A DNA stretch of 6,753 nt, taken from positions 1-6,753 of the forward strand of contig JBMOJU010000287.1 of assembly GCA_049315625.1 (NCBI GenBank), written 5' to 3'. Under the pieces are notes generated by a model. That model made no database searches. It was not told where the DNA came from and worked only from the letters and a program-made list of their open reading frames with translations. The stretch's first letter is position 1, and each line of letters starts with the position of its first letter. This stretch comes from Paracraurococcus sp049315625. GTDB lineage: Bacteria > Pseudomonadota > Alphaproteobacteria > Acetobacterales > Acetobacteraceae. Below, piece by piece: positions 1 to 5,196 of the stretch. The position numbers and the translations under genes were made by a program.

Positions 1-49
1 CGGCGGCGTCCAGCCTGGATCGCCGCGACCCGCCCTGCCCGGTCCCGCG

Positions 50-2245
50 TCAGACCGTGGCCGGCGCCTCGGCCATCGCCACCGGCAGCAGGATGCTGAA
101 CAGCGCGCCATCTCCCGCGTTCCGCGCGGTGATCGCGCCGCCCATGCTGGTGACCAGCCCATGGCAGATCGACAGGCCGAGCCCGGTGCCGTGCTCGGCA
201 TCCTTGGTCGAGACGAAGGGCTCGAACAGCCGGGGCAGGATCGCCGCGGGGATGCCGCCGCCGGTATCGGCGATGGTCAGCCCCACCATGGGGCCAGCCG
301 GGGCGTCCGGGGACGCCAGGGCGGCGATCCGGATGCGCCGCGCCCCGCCGGGTGGCAGGCCACGCAGCGCATCCGCGGCGTTCAGCAGCAGGTTCACCAG
401 CACCTGCTCCACCGACACGGGCTGGCCCAGCGCCACCGGCGGCGGCTCGCCGAGCGCGACCGTAACCTCGATCCCGGCCTCCCGCAGCGGCCCGCCGACC
501 AGCGCCAGGGCATTCGCCACTGCGCGCTCCAGCGGCACCGGCTCCGGCGGTGCGCCCGGGTCGCCGCCGCGGGCGAAGCGGCGCAGGTTCTCGATGATGG
601 CGGCGGCGCGCTGCGCCTGGTCGACGATGCGTCGCAGCCGCGCCATGGCCGCGTCCACCTGGCCGCGGCCGAGCGCGCCCAGCGCATTCTCGGCGGCCAT
701 GCTCATGATCGCCAGCGGCTGTTTCAGTTCATGCGCCAGGCCGGTGCCCATCTCGCCCAGCGAGGCGAGCCGCGCGGCGCCCGCGGCGCGCGCCAGCGCC
801 TGGCGTTCCGCGGTGACGTCGACGATGAAGCCGACCACCTCCACGGCGCCATCCGGCTCCATCCCCAGGATGGTCAGGGTCGTGCGGACCTCCAGCCAGT
901 GGCCATCGGCATGCCGCACCCGGTGGTCCAGCCGCACCGTGCCTTCGGCCAGCAGCCGGCGGATGACCTCCGCGCGCTCGCCGAAGCCTTCCACCTCAAA
1001 GGCCTCCAGCAACGTTGCATGCGCCGCGACGTGCTCCCAAGGGAAGCCGGTCAAGGTCTCGATGCCGCGGCTCAGGTAGCTGCGGGCGATGCTGTCGTCG
1101 TGCGCGATCCGGCCGCGGAACACCGCCAACGGCGCCACCGCCAGGGTCCGGTCGAGCTCGGCCCGCGCCGCCGCCGCACTCGCCTCGGCCGCGCGCTCGC
1201 GGTCGATATTGACCTGATAGCCGACCATCTCGCCGCCGCCATCCGGCCGCAGCGACAGCCGGCGGCCGACATTGCGCATCCAGCGCCAGCGTCCGTCGGG
1301 CTGGCGCAGGCGCCAGTCGAGGCTGGCACTGCCGTCGCGCAGCACGGCCCGCAGATGGTCGGCGAAGGCCGGCGTCCCCGGCGCGGCGAGGTCGGCGAGA
1401 TGCTCGGCCGCAAGTGGGTCGGACTCCGGCCAGCCCGTCACCGCCGCCAGGTCGCCGCCGAGATGCAGCAGGCGGGAGGTCCCGTCGGCGTCGCAGTCGC
1501 GGTGGAAGATGATGGCCGGCAGCCCGGCATGCAGCCGCAGGATTTCAGCGCGGCCAGCCTGCAGCGCCGCCGCCTCCCGCTGCGCCGCGGCGGCGACCAG
1601 GCGGGCATCGCGCTCGCTGGCCAGGGCACTGGCCAGGGCCAGGCCGGCGAAGCCGGTGGCGACGAAGAGCATAGCGCCGAGCAGGAGGCCCAGGGCGTTG
1701 AAGGTGACCGGCATGCCCTGCAGCAGCTGCCAGATGCGCCACAGGGGCAGGATGTTCACCAGCAGGGCGACGATGCCGACCGTCCGCGCCGCCCGCCGCA
1801 GGCCGGCGCTGCCGCGCAGCCGCAGCAGCTCGATCCCGGCGGCGCTGCCGAGCAGGGCGATGATCAGCGTGGCCAGCGCGATGCGGGCAGCGGGTGAGGC
1901 GTAGACCGCCGGCAGCGCGCAGGCGGCGTACCAGGGGAGCAACGGCAGGGCGACCGCCCAGGCCGGCGCGACGGCGCCGCGGAGCCGCCGCGCCCCCGCC
2001 CAGAACAGCCCGAGGGCCAGCACATAGGCCGGCGTGGCCAGCAGGATGAGCAGCGCCTCCGGCACCTGGCCGCGCTGCGCATGCAGCAGGAGGGCGACGC
2101 TGCCCAGGCCGCAGAACCCGGCCCAGGCGGCCAGGTAGGCCGGCCGGCCGGCTGTCCGCCAGGTGCCGAGCAGCAGCAGCATGGACAACGTCGAAAGGCC
2201 GGCGGCGCCGGCCAGCACCGTGCCGAATTCGAGGGTGACGGTCAT
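50..2245 (-). CDS. Membrane-bound sensor histidine kinase with two PAS domains
   Basis: This 731-residue hybrid of membrane sensor and kinase should autophosphorylate on histidine and pass phosphate to a response regulator. Seven hydrophobic segments occupy roughly residues 7-27, 37-56, 63-85, 92-114, 120-140, 152-174 and 180-208. A short coiled linker follows, then two PAS domains (about 240-350 and 365-483). Each PAS ends in a PAC-like stretch (W-R-W-M-R with G-Y-Q-V-N-I-D; W-L-E-V-R with G-F-I-V-D-V-T). The HisKA domain has the phospho-acceptor His505 in LAHELKQPL, the style of the FixL/DctB group. The HATPase domain shows an N box (N618, N622), G1 box DTGGGI (660-665), F box FEPFVSTK (674-681) and G2 box GTGLGLSI (687-694), so it looks catalytically intact. 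The signal is unknown, and no receiver domain is fused. ATG at 2245 has only a weak Shine-Dalgarno. No response regulator lies upstream; one could lie beyond the window edge. Confidence 0.93.
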   Translation of the reverse strand: MTVTLEFGTVLAGAAGLSTLSMLLLLGTWRTAGRPAYLAAWAGFCGLGSVALLLHAQRGQVPEALLILLATPAYVLALGLFWAGARRLRGAVAPAWAVALPLLPWYAACALPAVYASPAARIALATLIIALLGSAAGIELLRLRGSAGLRRAARTVGIVALLVNILPLWRIWQLLQGMPVTFNALGLLLGAMLFVATGFAGLALASALASERDARLVAAAAQREAAALQAGRAEILRLHAGLPAIIFHRDCDADGTSRLLHLGGDLAAVTGWPESDPLAAEHLADLAAPGTPAFADHLRAVLRDGSASLDWRLRQPDGRWRWMRNVGRRLSLRPDGGGEMVGYQVNIDRERAAEASAAAARAELDRTLAVAPLAVFRGRIAHDDSIARSYLSRGIETLTGFPWEHVAAHATLLEAFEVEGFGERAEVIRRLLAEGTVRLDHRVRHADGHWLEVRTTLTILGMEPDGAVEVVGFIVDVTAERQALARAAGAARLASLGEMGTGLAHELKQPLAIMSMAAENALGALGRGQVDAAMARLRRIVDQAQRAAAIIENLRRFARGGDPGAPPEPVPLERAVANALALVGGPLREAGIEVTVALGEPPPVALGQPVSVEQVLVNLLLNAADALRGLPPGGARRIRIAALASPDAPAGPMVGLTIADTGGGIPAAILPRLFEPFVSTKDAEHGTGLGLSICHGLVTSMGGAITARNAGDGALFSILLPVAMAEAPATV

Positions 2246-2521
2246 GCGACGCCCGCTTTGCCAACGGCACGTGATACCGCGCTACCCGCGACCCAACCAT
2301 CGGCTTATTGTGCTTTAACAATGTAATCGCATGGGCTGCCGGGCGCGGCGCCGGTGCCCTGTCGCTGCGGCCCGGCCAGGGTCCGGCCCGGCCGACCGCC
2401 CGGCCTTGCCCAACCGGGCGCGCACCGGCGCGATGGTTGCGCCGGCCTGCCCCTTCCCCTATAGGCGTCCGCTTCCCGCGGCCGGTCGGTATCGGCTGCG
2501 CCTTAGTCTCATGAGCGCGCC
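2246..2521. promoter_or_regulatory. Divergent spacer between kinase gene and rpmE
   Basis: No gene is supported here. Both flanking genes must be expressed from this spacer. An AT-rich island at 2305-2326, unusual in this GC-rich DNA, holds an inverted repeat: ATTGT (2307-2311), six bases, ACAAT (2318-2322). It lies 60-80 bp upstream of the kinase start and could be a regulator site or promoter core. Further right, CGGCCCGGCC occurs at 2368-2377 and 2384-2393, with a 9/10 match at 2396-2405. This is probably only GC-rich simple sequence. The rpmE promoter is listed separately. Confidence 0.5.
2437..2465 (+). promoter_or_regulatory. Candidate sigma70-type promoter of rpmE
   Basis: TTGCGC (2437-2442) is followed after 17 bases by TATAGG (2460-2465), a reasonable housekeeping promoter for an alphaproteobacterium. 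It would start transcription near 2472, giving a leader of about 50 nt before the rpmE ATG. It is called from sequence pattern only. Confidence 0.5.
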
Positions 2522-2749
2522 ATGAAGCCCGACATCCATCCCGACTACCACGACATCACCATCATCATGACCGACGGGACGACCTACAAGACCCGGTCCT
2601 GCATGGGCAAGGAAGGCGACGTGCTGCGGCTCGACATCGACCCGAAGTCGCACCCGGCCTGGACCGGCATCCAGCGCGTCATGGACACCGGCGGCCAGGT
2701 CGCCAAGTTCAACAAGAAATTCGCCGGCATCGGCACCCGCACGAAGTAG
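2522..2749 (+). CDS. rpmE: 50S ribosomal protein L31 (zinc-independent form)
   Basis: The 75-residue product is bacterial L31, a small protein of the large subunit that contributes to the bridge between subunits. The N-terminus MKPDIHPDYHDITI and the central DPKSHPAWTG are family hallmarks, and the length is normal. The four zinc-binding cysteines of the C+ form are absent: Met16 and Asp18 stand where the first CxC pair sits, and Asp40 and Ser43 replace the CxxC pair. The single Cys27 is not a ligand position. This is therefore a C- paralogue-type L31 that should not bind zinc, as is usual in Alphaproteobacteria. The start has only a weak Shine-Dalgarno (GAG). A four-codon mini-ORF (2511-2525) overlaps the start codon in ATGA fashion. 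Transcription probably ends at the 2783-2811 hairpin. Confidence 0.96.
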   Translation: MKPDIHPDYHDITIIMTDGTTYKTRSCMGKEGDVLRLDIDPKSHPAWTGIQRVMDTGGQVAKFNKKFAGIGTRTK

Positions 2750-2782
2750 CCATCCCCCTTTCGGGGACCGCACGCGGATCAG

Positions 2783-2811
2783 GCGCCGCCCCCTTGAACG
2801 GGGGGCGGCGC
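2783..2811 (+). terminator. GC-rich hairpin after rpmE
   Basis: GCGCCGCCCCC (2783-2793) pairs perfectly with GGGGGCGGCGC (2801-2811), an 11-bp stem around the 7-nt loop TTGAACG. Only a poor T tract follows (TTGCCAATTT), so termination may be imperfect. It sits 34 bp after the rpmE stop and is the obvious 3' end for that transcript. A smaller hairpin, CCCC(N5)GGGG, lies just before it near 2757-2766. Confidence 0.65.
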
Positions 2812-2820
2812 TTGCCAATT
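2793..2820 (+). promoter_or_regulatory. Candidate sigma32 (RpoH) promoter of hsp20
   Basis: CTTGAA (2793-2798) matches the heat-shock sigma factor -35 consensus exactly. CCAATT (2815-2820) is a plausible -10 after 16 bases. Transcription would begin near 2827, giving a leader of about 125 nt, enough for a ROSE thermometer. The -35 sits in the loop and stem edge of the rpmE terminator hairpin, so the two signals overlap. The -10 match is only moderate, so RpoH control is inferred from the -35, the gene type and the leader. Confidence 0.45.
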
Positions 2821-2836
2821 TCAGTGGTGTCCGGGA

Positions 2837-2954
2837 CGCCCTGATGGGGTTCCGGGCGCGGTCGCTCAGCCGCCGCGGTGCCCACACGGGGCCGCCGGCG
2901 CCAGGTGACCGCAGGCATCAACAGACCTTGCTTGCCAAGGAGGTCCTGGCTGTG
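2837..2954 (+). promoter_or_regulatory. ROSE-type RNA thermometer in the hsp20 leader
   Basis: The start-proximal hairpin reads GACC (2924-2927), TTGCT (2928-2932), loop TGCCA, AGGA (2938-2941), GGTC (2942-2945). GACC pairs with GGTC. TTGCT pairs with AGGA as U-A, U-G, bulged G, C-G and U-A. This UUGCU/AGGA pairing with one unpaired G is the signature of ROSE elements, which occlude the Shine-Dalgarno of small heat-shock genes at low temperature and melt on warming. ACA (2921-2923) can pair with TGT (2951-2953), drawing the GTG start into the fold. Two upstream hairpins are possible: CGCCC/GGGCG (2837-2841/2854-2858) and an interrupted stem at 2872-2899 built of GCC/GGC, CGG/CCG and CCC/GGG around an ACAC loop. 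The core is clear; the upstream folds are tentative. Confidence 0.72.
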
Positions 2955-3428
2955 AACACCCTCGATTTCGCTCCCCTCTTCCGTACCGCCATCGGCTTCG
3001 ACCGGCTGGCCCGCCAGCTCGAAACCGCCCGCAACGTCGGCGATACGCCGGGCTACCCCCCCTACAACATCGAGAAGACCGCCGAGGACAGCTATCTGCT
3101 GACCATGGCCGTCGCCGGTTTCGGCCCGGGCGACATCGATGTCGTGGCGCGGGAGAACGTGCTGACCGTCGCCGGCCGTGCGCCGCAGGCGCCGGAGAAT
3201 GGCCGCTACCTGCATCGCGGCATCGCCGGCCGCGCCTTCGAACGCCGCTTCGTCCTCGCCGACCACATCGTGGTGGAGGGCGCGACGCTGGAGAACGGGC
3301 TGCTGCAGCTCGGGCTTAGGCGCGTGGTGCCGGAGGCGCTGAAGCCGCGCCAGATCCCGGTGCAGGGCGGCCGGCCGCAGCCGCAGCTCGCGGTGAACGA
3401 GCAGATCGCCCCGGCCCAGGCCGCGTAA
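2952..3428 (+). CDS. hsp20: Small heat-shock protein, Hsp20/IbpA class A
   Basis: This 158-residue ATP-independent holdase chaperone should bind unfolding cytoplasmic proteins and hand them to DnaK/ClpB. The alpha-crystallin domain spans about residues 34-130: PPYNIEK entry strand, GRYLHRGIAGRAFERRF (85-101) typical of bacterial class A Hsp20, then ENGLLQLGLRRVVPE and KPRQIPV. The I-x-V at 135-137 is the C-terminal motif that docks on neighbouring subunits. The tail to residue 158 is longer than in E. coli IbpA (137 residues). I chose GTG at 2952 because AAGGAGGT (2937-2944) ends 7 nt before it and the reading matches normal Hsp20 N-termini. An in-frame ATG at 2844 would add 36 low-complexity basic residues read through the leader. 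Regulation is probably dual: heat-shock promoter plus ROSE thermometer. The gene stands alone, followed by a strong terminator. Confidence 0.93.
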   Translation: MNTLDFAPLFRTAIGFDRLARQLETARNVGDTPGYPPYNIEKTAEDSYLLTMAVAGFGPGDIDVVARENVLTVAGRAPQAPENGRYLHRGIAGRAFERRFVLADHIVVEGATLENGLLQLGLRRVVPEALKPRQIPVQGGRPQPQLAVNEQIAPAQAA

Positions 3429-3453
3429 GCGACCGGGACCAGGCGTGAACGAG

Positions 3454-3482
3454 GGCCGGCGGGGCAACCCGCCGGCCTTTTT
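3454..3482 (+). terminator. Rho-independent terminator of hsp20
   Basis: GGCCGGCGGG (3454-3463) pairs perfectly with CCCGCCGGCC (3468-3477) around a GCAA tetraloop of the stable GNRA type. TTTTT (3478-3482) follows immediately. It lies 26 bp after the hsp20 stop. The T run is on the plus strand only, so it acts for hsp20. Confidence 0.93.
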
Positions 3483-3667
3483 GCTGCGCGCCTTACCTGG
3501 AAGGTCATGGCATCCGCGCGCCCCCCCCGGCGGGCTGGCGCGCATGGACGGATACCAGAACGGCCAGAGCGCCGGCCCCCTGCTGGCCCGCGCCCGCCGC
3601 GCCCGGCGGCTCGACTTGGCCCTGCGTGACTTGCGGATCGAGACCTGCCATGCAGCATGAAGCGAGG

Positions 3668-3693
3668 CTGGGGGAGAAAGTATTGTCCCCCAG
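3668..3693 (+). repeat. Inverted repeat, hairpin followed by T-rich stretch
   Basis: CTGGGGGA (3668-3675) and TCCCCCAG (3686-3693) form a perfect 8-bp stem with a 10-nt AT-rich loop. The flanking GG/CC can add two pairs beyond a bulged G. ATTTATTTTT follows at 3702-3711, after a C-rich gap, so it is not a textbook terminator. No plus-strand gene needs it. It may be the end of a small RNA or part of an intergenic repeat. Confidence 0.5.
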
Positions 3694-3768
3694 GCCCCCG
3701 CATTTATTTTTGTCAGTCTGGCACTCGTCACGCGGCGCTTGGCGGCGCTGAAAAACAATGGCGGGGTT

Positions 3769-3782
3769 GGACGCATGCGTCC
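3769..3782. repeat. Perfect 14-bp palindrome
   Basis: GGACGCATGCGTCC is its own reverse complement over all 14 bases. It could be a dimeric protein-binding site or a small hairpin. It lies 3 bp before the next inverted repeat, between the convergent gene ends. Confidence 0.55.
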
Positions 3783-3785
3783 GAT

Positions 3786-3816
3786 GGGGAGGACATGGTC
3801 TCCTCCCCAATCTTTT
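3786..3816 (+). terminator. Hairpin with T-rich tail in the spacer
   Basis: GGGGAGGA (3786-3793) pairs with TCCTCCCC (3801-3808) around a 7-nt loop. AATCTTTT (3809-3816) follows, giving a moderate plus-strand terminator shape. There is no annotated plus gene just upstream, so a short non-coding transcript or an element boundary are both possible. The hairpin could also stop or stabilise the minus-strand DUF1192 transcript ending at 3858, although no T run follows it on that strand. Confidence 0.4.
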
Positions 3817-3857
3817 ATTCGGGTAGCGCGAAGCAGCACACGGCCATCGAGCGGCGA

Positions 3858-4049
3858 TCACCCGCCCGGCCTGCGGAAGAAGGCATCCGCTGCGCCGCGA
3901 TGCGCTTCCTTCCGCGCGATCGCCGCTTCCGCCCGGGCGATCTCGGCGTGCAGCCGGGCGATGTAGTGCTTCAATTCGTCGACGTCCCATCCATCGAGCA
4001 CCGGCGGGACGAAGCCCGCGGCGCGGCGCGGCGATTCCTCTTCCATCAT
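3858..4049 (-). CDS. DUF1192 family micro-protein
   Basis: The 63-residue acidic-to-basic helical protein matches the DUF1192 family of Alphaproteobacteria, whose function is unknown. The N-terminus begins MMEEESPRRA. A conserved core follows: LDGWDVDELKHYIARLHAEI, then an alanine-rich helix with AEAAIARKEAHRGAADAFF near the C-terminus. The helix from about residue 25 to 55 has coiled-coil character, and no membrane segment is present. The ATG at 4049 is preceded on the minus strand by AAGGA about 10 nt upstream; a second ATG follows directly and could also serve. The gene is divergent from trcR across 116 bp. Its promoter is not obvious, though the CTATATG at 4097-4103 reads CATATAG on this strand. 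Confidence 0.85.
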   Translation of the reverse strand: MMEEESPRRAAGFVPPVLDGWDVDELKHYIARLHAEIARAEAAIARKEAHRGAADAFFRRPGG

Positions 4050-4074
4050 CGCATTTTCCTTTGCCTTCCGGGCT

Positions 4075-4103
4075 TTGACCCTGCCGGGGGGCGCCTCTAT
4101 ATG
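4075..4103 (+). promoter_or_regulatory. Candidate sigma70-type promoter of trcR
   Basis: TTGACC (4075-4080) and TATATG (4098-4103) are spaced by 17 bases, the best housekeeping promoter pattern in the window. Transcription would start near 4110, about 55 nt before the trcR ATG. No GANTC methylation site or CtrA TTAA-N7-TTAA box is visible in this spacer. Confidence 0.6.
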
Positions 4104-4165
4104 CCAGCCATTGCCGTGTCGGGGATGCCCGGCCCTCCCCGGCTCCGCCAGAAGGTTCCGCTTGC

Positions 4166-4738
4166 ATGACCCAGCCCCTGATGCCGAAGGCCACCGCCGT
4201 GTGGCTTATCGAGAAGACGTCCCTGACCTTCGAGCAGGTCGCGGATTTCGTCGGCATGCACGCGCTGGAAGTGCAGGCGATCGCGGATGGGGAAGTGGCG
4301 CAGGGCATCATCGGCTACGACCCGGTGCTGAACGGCCAGCTGAGCCGGGAGGAGATCGCCCGCTGCGAGGCGGATTCCTCCGCCCGGCTGCAGATCTCGG
4401 CGAACTCCCTGCCGATCCCGAAGCCGCGCGGCAAGGGCGCCAAGTACACCCCGGTATCCAAGCGCAACGACCGGCCGGATGCCATCGCCTGGGTGCTGCG
4501 GCACTACCCGCACCTCACCGACATCGCGGTCGGCAAGTTGCTCGGCACGACGAAGGAAACCATCGCCAAGGTGCGCGACAAGACCCATTGGAACAGCGCC
4601 AACATCAAGCCGCGCGACCCGGTGATCCTCGGCCTCTGCAGCCAGGGCGACCTGAACGCCGCGGTCGCCGCGGCTGGCGAGCGGCCCGCCGGCGCGCCGC
4701 TGCCGCCGATGTCGGATGCCGAGGAGACGATGGCCTGA
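4166..4738 (+). CDS. trcR: DUF1013 / TrcR cell-cycle transcriptional regulator
   Basis: The 190-residue cytoplasmic protein matches the alphaproteobacterial DUF1013 family, annotated as cell cycle transcriptional regulator TrcR after the Caulobacter member. The signature N-terminus MTQPLMPKATAVWLIEKTSL leads into a first helix-turn-helix-like block (about 20-50: TFEQVADFVGMHALEVQAIADGE). A linker follows with LPIPKPRGKGAKYTPVSKR (82-100). A second HTH-like block lies at 103-145 (PDAIAWVLRHYPHL, VGKLLGTTKETIAKVRDKTHW). The C-terminal 25 residues are variable. Length is normal and no domain is missing. The start has AAGG (4152-4155) 10 nt upstream. It is probably monocistronic, with its own promoter and a double-hairpin terminator. 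The direct targets in this organism cannot be read from the window. Confidence 0.93.
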   Translation: MTQPLMPKATAVWLIEKTSLTFEQVADFVGMHALEVQAIADGEVAQGIIGYDPVLNGQLSREEIARCEADSSARLQISANSLPIPKPRGKGAKYTPVSKRNDRPDAIAWVLRHYPHLTDIAVGKLLGTTKETIAKVRDKTHWNSANIKPRDPVILGLCSQGDLNAAVAAAGERPAGAPLPPMSDAEETMA

Positions 4739-4747
4739 CGCTAGCCC

Positions 4748-4834
4748 GGCCCGCGGCGCGGACGCCGCGGGCCGTATGCCTTCGGGCGGGATGCGTTCGG
4801 CTTCGCCCACGCATCCCGCCCAGGCCGTTGTTTT
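4748..4834 (+). terminator. Tandem-hairpin terminator of trcR
   Basis: Two perfect stems lie back to back. GGCCCGCGGCG (4748-4758) pairs with CGCCGCGGGCC (4763-4773) around CGGA. GGGCGGGATGCGT (4784-4796) pairs with ACGCATCCCGCCC (4809-4821) around a 12-nt loop. TTGTTTT (4828-4834) follows the second stem. The pair separates convergent trcR and the minus-strand YdcH-family gene. The T run favours the plus strand. Confidence 0.8.
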
Positions 4835-4882
4835 GTCGCGCGATTCAGGCTTCTCGGCGATTCCGCCGCAAGCCATCGCGCT

Positions 4883-5053
4883 CTAATGTTGCCGGCGGAG
4901 CCGCTCGATCTCTTCCTTCAGCCGCAACTTCTCCCGCTTCAGCCGCGTGATCTCCGCCTCGTCGGGCCTGGGGCGCGCATCCTGCTCACCGATCCGGCGG
5001 TCGAGCACGGCGTGCCGGTCCTCAAGGGAACGGAGCCTCGGCGAGATATTCAT
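4883..5053 (-). CDS. YdcH family (DUF465) micro-protein, minus-strand copy
   Basis: A 56-residue protein begins MNISPRLRSLEDRHAVLDRR, followed by IGEQDARPRPDEAEI and the family core RLKREKLRLKEEIERLR. This is the YdcH/DUF465 pattern: a short helical hairpin with basic and acidic residues alternating in heptads, probably a small coiled-coil protein of unknown role. The start is well supported: on the minus strand AAGGAG (5066-5061) stands 7 nt before ATG at 5053. The stop is TAG at 4883-4885. It is divergent from a second YdcH-like gene at 5197 and converges with trcR. The gene is easily missed by length cut-offs. Confidence 0.85.
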   Translation of the reverse strand: MNISPRLRSLEDRHAVLDRRIGEQDARPRPDEAEITRLKREKLRLKEEIERLRRQH

Positions 5054-5090
5054 GCAGCCTCTCCTTGCGCCATGGATGCGCGGACGCGGC

Positions 5091-5109
5091 CAGCCGGCAC
5101 GGCCGGCTG
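5091..5109. repeat. Perfect inverted repeat between the two YdcH genes
   Basis: CAGCCGGC (5091-5098) and GCCGGCTG (5102-5109) are exact reverse complements separated by ACG. On the minus strand it would be a leader hairpin about 40 nt upstream of the YdcH start. As DNA it could be an operator for the divergent pair. No clear -35/-10 pair was found in 5054-5196. Confidence 0.45.
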
Positions 5110-5196
5110 TTGCGCCCGCGCCGGGGCATGGTAATGGCCTCCGCTTGGCGAATGCACCATTTTCCGTGTCCCTTCCCTGGCCGAGCGCATGCCCCG

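Larger units (their letters stand above)
3483..3857. other. Gene-poor spacer between hsp20 and DUF1192 gene
   Basis: About 375 bp without a supportable gene separate the ends of two convergent genes. The left part is GC-rich and contains eight consecutive C (3521-3528). A 38-codon plus-strand frame (3544-3660, MDGYQNGQSA...) has no clear Shine-Dalgarno or recognisable family and is not called as a gene. From about 3676 to 3830 the base composition drops (AAAGTATTG, ATTTATTTTT, GAAAAACAATGG, AATCTTTTATT), in contrast with all neighbours. The stretch carries two hairpins and a perfect palindrome, listed separately. It could be a repeated intergenic element, a small RNA locus or decayed foreign DNA. 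Confidence 0.5.

Noticed and set aside
161..1897. Long open frame on the plus strand (578 codons) opposite the kinase gene
   Set aside because: The product is low-complexity Arg/Gln/Ala-rich with no recognisable domain, whereas the minus frame has complete PAS, HisKA and HATPase motifs. High GC leaves antisense frames open.
2844..2951. Earlier in-frame ATG for hsp20 adding 36 residues
   Set aside because: The extension is basic low-complexity read through the structured leader. The GTG at 2952 has an ideal Shine-Dalgarno at the right distance.
3544..3660. 38-codon plus-strand ORF in the spacer
   Set aside because: It has no clear ribosome site and no recognisable family. It is kept as a possibility in the spacer entry, not called as a gene.
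3718..3732. TGGCACTCGTCACG resembling half of a CIRCE heat-shock operator
   Set aside because: Only one GCACTC half is present; the matching GAGTGC arm is missing and no chaperone gene follows.
2709..3839. 376-codon minus-strand frame across rpmE end, hsp20 and the spacer
   Set aside because: It is antisense to a clear Hsp20, crosses two terminators and shows no family motifs.
3505..4311. 268-codon minus-strand frame over the spacer and DUF1192
   Set aside because: It runs in another frame through the well-supported DUF1192 gene and antisense to the trcR start, and has no motifs.
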